Below, in pieces: positions 33,642-37,422 of a stretch of DNA of 37,422 nucleotides. Made by a program: the position numbers and the translations under genes. Every line of letters starts with the position of its first letter. Position 1 is the first letter of the stretch. Location of the stretch: NCBI GenBank assembly GCA_017429325.1, contig JAFRPC010000001.1, forward strand, positions 1 to 37,422. Reading direction: 5' to 3'. The notes under the pieces are model-generated. The model did not search any database. It had not been told where the DNA came from and was given only the letters and a program-made list of their open reading frames with translations. This DNA comes from Oscillospiraceae bacterium. Its GTDB lineage: Bacteria > Bacillota > Clostridia > Oscillospirales > Oscillospiraceae.

Positions 33642-33938
33642 CCACCCGGGGGTTGCAATTGCATGGGTCCGCGCAACCAACGGTTGCTTTTATTCGTTTC
33701 ATCATGGAAGAATCTGAGAACAACTGCACCCATGAATCGCACTGGGTCCGCAGCATAAAAAAACGGCAAGCAAAAGCGAACTGTTTGATACCGGACATCA
33801 TCAACTTTCCACAAAAGAGATTATAGCAAAGCTGCCATGAAAATTCAACAGGGATTGTAAACAATTGCAGGAAAAGCGTGTCGTGAATTTTCCGCCGACC
33901 GGCGCCTCGGACTTCCGCTGATTGCTGCGAAATAACTC

Positions 33939-33967
33939 TTGCCTCCCGGCGCGGTCTGTGTTATGAT
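33939..33967 (+). promoter_or_regulatory. Promoter of the AEC transporter gene
   Basis: TTGCCT (33939-33944), a 17-base spacer and TATGAT (33962-33967), leading to a leader of about 70 bases before ATG 34042. Confidence 0.65.
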
Positions 33968-34041
33968 ATGCGCGGGCCGCCCGTCAGCGTGCCCTCTTGA
34001 TGAACTGAACCGGTACGGTTTAAGAAAGCGATGCAGCAGCT

Positions 34042-34950
34042 ATGAAAGAGAGTTTGATTCTGGAATTTGCGATATTTGCCCTGATTGGCGTCGGCTTCCT
34101 GCTTCGGAAGCTCAATATCGTCAGCCAGCAGGGGCAGAAGAGCATCACCAATCTGGTGATTGATGTAGTCCTGCCCTGCAACATTATCAAGGCCTTCCTG
34201 TCGGCGGATGTATCCGCCATCCAAAATGATGGGGTCTGGGTGCTTGGGATCTCCCTTGTATTTCACCTATTCTGTATCGTCTATGGCAGATTCGTCTTTC
34301 GCAAGCCGCCGGAGGGCGAGCGAAACTGCCGCCGCTTTGCTGCGCTCTGTTCCAACGCGGGCTTTCTGGGCAACCCCGTGGCGGAAGGGCTCTACGGGCT
34401 GGAAGGCCTGGCCCTTGCCAACATCTATCTGATCCCCATGCGCATCCTCATGTGGTCCTCCGGAATCGCGATTTTCTCCGGTTCCCACAACTGGAAACAC
34501 ACCTTGAAGAAGGTGCTGACCCATCCATGCATCATCGCAGTGGAGCTTGGCGTATTGGGAATGCTGCTGCACGTTCAGCTGCCGAAGTTTCTGATGCAGC
34601 CCCTGAGCTATCTCAGCAGCTGCAACACCGCGCTGAGCATGTTGATCATCGGTATGATTTTGGCCCGGCTGGAGCCCAAACAGTTCCTGGATAAAACGGT
34701 GCTTCTCTTGTCCCTGCACCGTCTGGTCATCCTCCCGGCTTTGGTCTATGCCGCCTGCCTGCTGCTGCCTGTGAGCCCGATGGCCCGGAGCATCTGCGTC
34801 CTTCTGGCCGCGATGCCGGTGGCGGCCAACACCAGCATCATTGCAGACAAGTATGACAGCAATTCCCTCTATGCCACGAAGCTGGTCATCGTTTCGACCC
34901 TGTTCAGCATCCCCACCATCGCCCTTTGGAGCATCCTGCTCATGCATTGA
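34042..34950 (+). CDS. AEC-family (auxin efflux carrier-like) transporter
   Basis: This 302-aa membrane protein has about ten hydrophobic segments in two halves. Family marks are VVLPCNIIKAF in the first half, SNAGFLGNPVAEGLYG in the middle and AAMPVAANTSIIADKYDSNS near the end. Bacterial AEC proteins move small carboxylates such as malate or malonate; the substrate here is unknown. No strong ribosome binding site is seen before ATG 34042, but the N-terminus has the usual length. It is probably monocistronic, with a terminator-like hairpin 11 bases past its stop. Confidence 0.9.
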   Translation: MKESLILEFAIFALIGVGFLLRKLNIVSQQGQKSITNLVIDVVLPCNIIKAFLSADVSAIQNDGVWVLGISLVFHLFCIVYGRFVFRKPPEGERNCRRFAALCSNAGFLGNPVAEGLYGLEGLALANIYLIPMRILMWSSGIAIFSGSHNWKHTLKKVLTHPCIIAVELGVLGMLLHVQLPKFLMQPLSYLSSCNTALSMLIIGMILARLEPKQFLDKTVLLLSLHRLVILPALVYAACLLLPVSPMARSICVLLAAMPVAANTSIIADKYDSNSLYATKLVIVSTLFSIPTIALWSILLMH

Positions 34951-34961
34951 CATATATCACG

Positions 34962-35002
34962 AGCCGCGGACGGCGCTCTGTCTGGGAGAGCCGTCCGCGG
35001 CT
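34962..35002. terminator. Hairpin between the AEC transporter and the nucleoside phosphorylase genes
   Basis: AGCCGCGGACGGC (34962-34974) pairs perfectly with 34990-35002 (13 bp, 15-base loop). It lies between convergent genes. T-tracts follow at some distance (GGGTTTTATTCG on plus), so it may act on both sides. Confidence 0.75.
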
Positions 35003-35037
35003 TGCTGCAACGGGTTTTATTCGTCTTGGTTTTTCGT

Positions 35038-35787
35038 TCACGAGATGCGCTTGGCGATCTCCAGTGCGATCCACAGCTTGTCCAGGTCGTGATTGGCGCT
35101 GGAAAGCTCCCCGATCTCATAAGTCGGGGCGTCCAGCACGTCGCCTGTCACCAGGAAGTTGTAGAGCTCAAAGCCGTGGAAGTCGCAGACAGCCTGGACC
35201 CCGGCCAGCTCCATCTCCACCGCCAGACAGCCCTCTCGCTGCCGGGCCGCGGTCTTCGCCCGGGTCTCCCGGTAGACGCCGTCTGTAGTCCAGACCTTGC
35301 CCTGTACCCAGGGCAGGCCCAGCTCGTCAAACAGCGCCGCCAGGCGGTCAGAGTTTCGGATCCTGATATAGTCCGCGGGCGGTGCATAGTGGTAAGACAG
35401 GCCTTCGTCCCGGTAAGCTTCCGTGGGCAATACGTATTTTCCTTTGGTCGCAGCCCGGTTCAGGCTTCCCGCAGAGCCAAACATAATAAATTTGGTCGCA
35501 CCGGTGAGCCAGTTGATCTCAATGGCGTTGGTCCCCGCCAGCGTGGACCCGATGCCGCTGAGGCAGACCCCCAAGGTCCGGTCCTCATACTCGAAGCTAT
35601 AGATGGGAAAGCCGCCGTTGGAAGCGCCTATTTTTGCTGCTTGCCGCAGGTCGAAGCGTCGCTTCATCTCCTCGAGGATCACATGGGAGAAGGTCAGAAT
35701 GCAAGTCTCGCAAAGATGCTGCTGCGGGCCATAGAAGTCCTGCGGACCAAACAGGGGTTCGGATTCGTCGTAAGCGTCAATGATCAT
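35038..35787 (-). CDS. Nucleoside phosphorylase (PNP/UDP family 1)
   Basis: This 249-aa protein should split a nucleoside with phosphate to give a free base and (deoxy)ribose-1-phosphate in the cytosol. Family signatures: the phosphate-site region CLSGIGSTLAGTNAIE, FGSAGSL, TTDGVYRET and LAVEMELAGVQAV (the Glu and Met that contact the ribose). It matches the uridine/purine phosphorylase branch, and substrate preference is not clear. The start ATG 35785-35787 overlaps the stop of the acetyltransferase gene by four bases (ATGA), with GGAGATG upstream inside that gene, so translation is coupled. Together with the BMP-type importer it fits a nucleoside salvage role. Confidence 0.9.
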   Translation of the reverse strand: MIIDAYDESEPLFGPQDFYGPQQHLCETCILTFSHVILEEMKRRFDLRQAAKIGASNGGFPIYSFEYEDRTLGVCLSGIGSTLAGTNAIEINWLTGATKFIMFGSAGSLNRAATKGKYVLPTEAYRDEGLSYHYAPPADYIRIRNSDRLAALFDELGLPWVQGKVWTTDGVYRETRAKTAARQREGCLAVEMELAGVQAVCDFHGFELYNFLVTGDVLDAPTYEIGELSSANHDLDKLWIALEIAKRIS

Positions 35788-36254
35788 AGTTTCATCTCCA
35801 TAAATCTGCGATACGTTGTAAAGCCCACCGCCTCATAAAAGGCAAGCGCACCTTTGTTGAATTCCCACATGTTTAGTTCTATCCTTTGATAGCCCTGCTC
35901 CCGCGCATAGTTCCGGATAAATTCGATCAGCGACTTCCCTACTCCCTGCCGTCGGGCCGCGTCGTCAACACAAAACTCGTCAACTTCTAAATGCCGCCGT
36001 TCAAAGACAACAGGATTCTCTGGTTTGCAGATGTGATGCAGCACAGCGAAGCCCAGTAGCGTATTTTTCTCTCCCTTTGCTACAACGACTTTTTGTTCCG
36101 GGTCCTGGTATATTGCATAGAGATGTTCTTCCATTTCTTTGCTGAACCCAGGCTTGAAGGTTTCCGGACGGCCTTCAACGTGTACGAGATTGACCTGCCG
36201 CCGCAGGCGATTTACCTCAGACAGGTCTTTTTCCTGTGCAAACCGAATGATCAT
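35784..36254 (-). CDS. GNAT-family N-acetyltransferase, coupled to the nucleoside phosphorylase
   Basis: This 156-aa protein covers a single GNAT domain. The acetyl-CoA-binding motif reads VDDAARRQGVGKSLIEFI (about 100-117) and the late beta-bulge region is RIELNMWEFNKGALAFYEAVGF. ATG 36252-36254 is preferred, since AGAAGG is eight bases upstream; the longer frame to 36425 has no such site and would cross a terminator hairpin. The acceptor substrate is unknown. It is fused in translation to the phosphorylase gene by a four-base overlap, which may mean that the two act on related compounds. Confidence 0.88.
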   Translation of the reverse strand: MIIRFAQEKDLSEVNRLRRQVNLVHVEGRPETFKPGFSKEMEEHLYAIYQDPEQKVVVAKGEKNTLLGFAVLHHICKPENPVVFERRHLEVDEFCVDDAARRQGVGKSLIEFIRNYAREQGYQRIELNMWEFNKGALAFYEAVGFTTYRRFMEMKL

Positions 36255-36279
36255 GTTTTTATCCTTCTTTTTGTATTGC

Positions 36280-36307
36280 AAAAAACAGCCTCTCGGCTGT
36301 TTTTTTG
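36280..36307. terminator. Intrinsic terminator between the two GNAT genes
   Basis: AAAAAACAGCC (36280-36290), loop TCTC, GGCTGTTTTTTT (36295-36306). T-runs of six to seven follow on both strands. On the minus strand it should end the message of the 174-aa GNAT gene, or act as an attenuator for the GNAT-phosphorylase pair. Confidence 0.85.
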
Positions 36308-36421
36308 CTGTGTAAGACCGCGTAAAAGTGTACCAAAGCATAGAAAGAACGCCTAAAAGTACACCAGCAGGGGAGCCCTGCAAACTGGTATTTGTCAACT
36401 TGTTCGGTTTTGCTGAAAAGA

Positions 36422-36946
36422 TCATTTCAGCGGCAGCACAGCGACTTCCTCCGCATCTTCATAATCGCTGTCTTTCTCACCGTTCGGCGCAAATCCAAAA
36501 GAGGCGTACAGATGCCTGGCTGCTTCATTTTCCTGATCGTATGATGTACTCCATGTGTCTTCCTCTCCATCCGGAAATGATAGAACATAGTCCAAAAGTA
36601 GGTTCAGTGCATCCCTTCCGAATCCTTTTCCTTGAAATCTGTGATCGACCATAAATCGCCAAAGATAATAGCTGTGGCGATATATTTCCGCCATACCGTT
36701 ATATTCCTCGGAATGGTGTCCGATCATGGCAAATCCGACCGCTGTGTCTCCATCGTAGATACCGAAACACTGAACAAATCTGCCGCTTGCATTTACGGCA
36801 TAAGCCTGAGCCATACTCACCGTGTTTGAAGCAACGTAGTCTTTCTGCGATTCAGCAACTTCAAGCTTCATCAGATCAACGAAGTTATTGTCATTCACCT
36901 TTTCAAGTCTTATCCCTTTGTTTTTCAGTTTATATCTGCCTGACAT
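36422..36946 (-). CDS. GNAT-family N-acetyltransferase, diamine/spermidine type
   Basis: This 174-aa protein resembles the PaiA/BltD/SpeG-like group, which acetylate polyamines. The N-terminus reads IRLEKVNDNNFVDLMKL. WRFMVDHRFQGKGFGRDAL (about 96-114) is the acetyl-CoA loop with the Q/RxxGxG motif, and NEAARHLYASFGF (about 140-152) is the conserved C-terminal helix and strand. GAGGAGG lies seven bases before ATG 36944-36946. Its base composition is more AT-rich than most of the window, and it sits between a tRNA operon and an IS-like end remnant, which suggests acquisition. The acceptor is not proven. Confidence 0.88.
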   Translation of the reverse strand: MSGRYKLKNKGIRLEKVNDNNFVDLMKLEVAESQKDYVASNTVSMAQAYAVNASGRFVQCFGIYDGDTAVGFAMIGHHSEEYNGMAEIYRHSYYLWRFMVDHRFQGKGFGRDALNLLLDYVLSFPDGEEDTWSTSYDQENEAARHLYASFGFAPNGEKDSDYEDAEEVAVLPLK

Positions 36947-36960
36947 TTTTAAGCCTCCTC

Positions 36961-36987
36961 AAATCCGGATTTACCGAATTCATTCTA
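36961..36987 (-). promoter_or_regulatory. Probable promoter and palindrome before the 174-aa GNAT gene
   Basis: On the minus strand TGGTAGAAT is an extended -10 (TAGAAT at 36982-36987) without a good -35. AAATCCGGATTT (36961-36972) is a perfect 12-bp palindrome just downstream, at a place where an operator would block initiation. Confidence 0.4.
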
Positions 36988-37011
36988 CCAATCGTTTTTT
37001 CCGAAATGCAG

Positions 37012-37047
37012 AAAAACCTCTTTTGCCTTGGTAGACAAAAGAGGTTT
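37012..37047 (-). terminator. Terminator of the rRNA-tRNA operon
   Basis: On the minus strand AAACCTCTTTTG (37036-37047) pairs perfectly with CAAAAGAGGTTT (37014-37025), loop of ten, and runs into TTTTT. It begins six bases after the tRNA-Glu 3' end. Confidence 0.9.
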
Positions 37048-37053
37048 CTTTGT

Positions 37054-37128
37054 TGGTGACCCGTACCGGATTCGAACCGATGTTAAAGGCGTGAGAGGCC
37101 TCTGTCTTAACCACTTGACCAACGGGCC
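37054..37128 (-). tRNA. tRNA-Glu, anticodon CTC
   Basis: A 75-base gene with encoded CCA (37054-37056). The acceptor stem is GGCCCGT/ACGGGTC, the anticodon stem GAGGC/GCCTT with loop CTCTCAC giving anticodon CTC, and the T-arm holds GGTTCGAATCC. It matches the bacterial tRNA-Glu layout; CTC reads GAG only, so a TTC isoacceptor must be elsewhere. Confidence 0.93.
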
Positions 37129-37163
37129 ATATAAGCGCCATTGTAAAAAATGACGCTATTTTT

Positions 37164-37239
37164 TGGTCCGCCCTCAGGGACTCGAACCCGGGACCCACTG
37201 ATTAAGAGTCAGTTGCTCTACCAACTGAGCTAAGGGCGG
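37164..37239 (-). tRNA. tRNA-Lys, anticodon CTT
   Basis: A 76-base gene with encoded CCA (37164-37166). The acceptor stem is CCGCCCT/AGGGCGG, the D-arm TAGCTCAGTTGGTAGAGC, the anticodon stem ACTGA/TCAGT with loop CTCTTAA (anticodon CTT), and the T-loop GTTCGAGTCC. It lies 35 bases upstream of tRNA-Glu in the same transcript. Confidence 0.95.
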
Positions 37240-37317
37240 ATAGGGATTGTATCCTGAAAACTGAACACAGCCTTGGCAATCATGTTTTATCAAAGGTCAT
37301 TTGAGCCTGCATTTTAT

Positions 37318-37422
37318 AGGTCAAGCCCTCGGCATATTAGTATCGGTCAGCTAAACGCGTTGCCGCGCTTGCACCTCCGACCTATCAACGTCATCGTCTA
37401 CGACGTGCCTTACTCCTTTCGG
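37318..37422 (-). rRNA. 23S ribosomal RNA, 3' end (rest outside window)
   Basis: The minus strand ends with the conserved 23S 3' region: the complement of GGTCAGCTAAACGCGTTGCC and of CACCTCCGACCTATCAACG is seen on plus, closing near GAGGGCTTGACC. Exact 3' end is approximate. It is followed about 78 bases later by tRNA-Lys, too short a space for a 5S rRNA gene. Confidence 0.9.

Larger units (their letters stand above)
33546..34041. other. Intergenic region of about 500 bp without a convincing gene
   Basis: It holds the promoter of the XRE gene at its left end and that of the AEC transporter at its right end. Between them are a small hairpin GCAACC-AAC-GGTTGC followed by TTTTATT (33673-33693) and two copies of GGGTCCGC (33665-33672 and near 33744). 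Open frames here (such as 33538-33864 on minus) overlap promoters, lack ribosome binding sites and have odd composition. A decayed gene is possible. Confidence 0.5.

Noticed and set aside
33538-33864. 108-aa minus open frame upstream of the XRE gene
   Set aside because: It covers the XRE promoter and the start of the XRE gene in another frame and has no ribosome binding site.
36980-37198. 72-aa minus open frame
   Set aside because: It runs through tRNA-Glu and the terminator, so it is not a gene.

Overview
The window reads as chromosomal DNA of a GC-rich, anaerobic, spore-forming member of the Clostridia, most likely an Oscillospiraceae-type gut bacterium. The evidence is indirect but consistent: a sporulation sigma factor of the sigma-K type with an N-terminal pro-sequence, the Firmicutes recombination nuclease AddAB, a clostripain-family protease, a BspA-like leucine-rich-repeat protein with SLH domains, a FeoAB pair of the short clostridial type, the anaerobic purine genes ssnA and ygfK, and strong AGGAGG-type ribosome binding sites with frequent GTG and TTG starts. 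There is no phage, integrase, CRISPR array or complete insertion sequence.

Layout. 1-374: the 3' end of a tetratricopeptide-repeat gene. 581-1438 (+): a DegV protein behind a promoter that overlaps a perfect 17-bp inverted repeat. 1500-5182 (-): feoA, feoB and an orphan adenylate-forming ligase. 5335-7839 (+): a membrane-anchored clostripain-like protease. 8017-12896 (+): a four-gene ABC importer of the BMP/nucleoside type (lipoprotein, double ATPase, two permeases), with a hairpin after the lipoprotein gene that probably reduces transcription of the rest. 13009-13968 (+): a cell-surface polysaccharide deacetylase. 14020-14700 (-): sigK. 14806-21625 (-): addB and addA. 21790-24669 (+): two flavoproteins of the HI0933/BaiN and COG2509 families.

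24725-30974 (-) is the most interesting block: a probable single operon reading ssnA, three small multi-pass membrane proteins, ygfK, and two very small two-helix membrane proteins (51 and 55 aa). SsnA and YgfK belong to the anaerobic urate/purine-degradation gene set. The small membrane proteins have no known role, and the first three look like divergent copies of one another. The BMP-type importer at 8017-12896 and the nucleoside phosphorylase at 35038-35787 add to a purine/nucleoside theme, although they are separate transcription units.

31158-33005 (-) encodes a secreted LRR-SLH surface protein, preceded on the same strand by an XRE-family repressor (33120-33545) with its own good promoter. 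A roughly 500-bp gap without a convincing gene separates it from an AEC-family transporter (34042-34950, +). Then come a GNAT-nucleoside phosphorylase pair with overlapping stop and start (35038-36254, -) and a second, more AT-rich GNAT gene (36422-36946, -).

The window closes with tRNA-Glu(CTC), tRNA-Lys(CTT) and the 3' end of a 23S rRNA gene, all on the minus strand. They are transcribed 23S, Lys, Glu, then a terminator, with no room for a 5S rRNA between 23S and tRNA-Lys.
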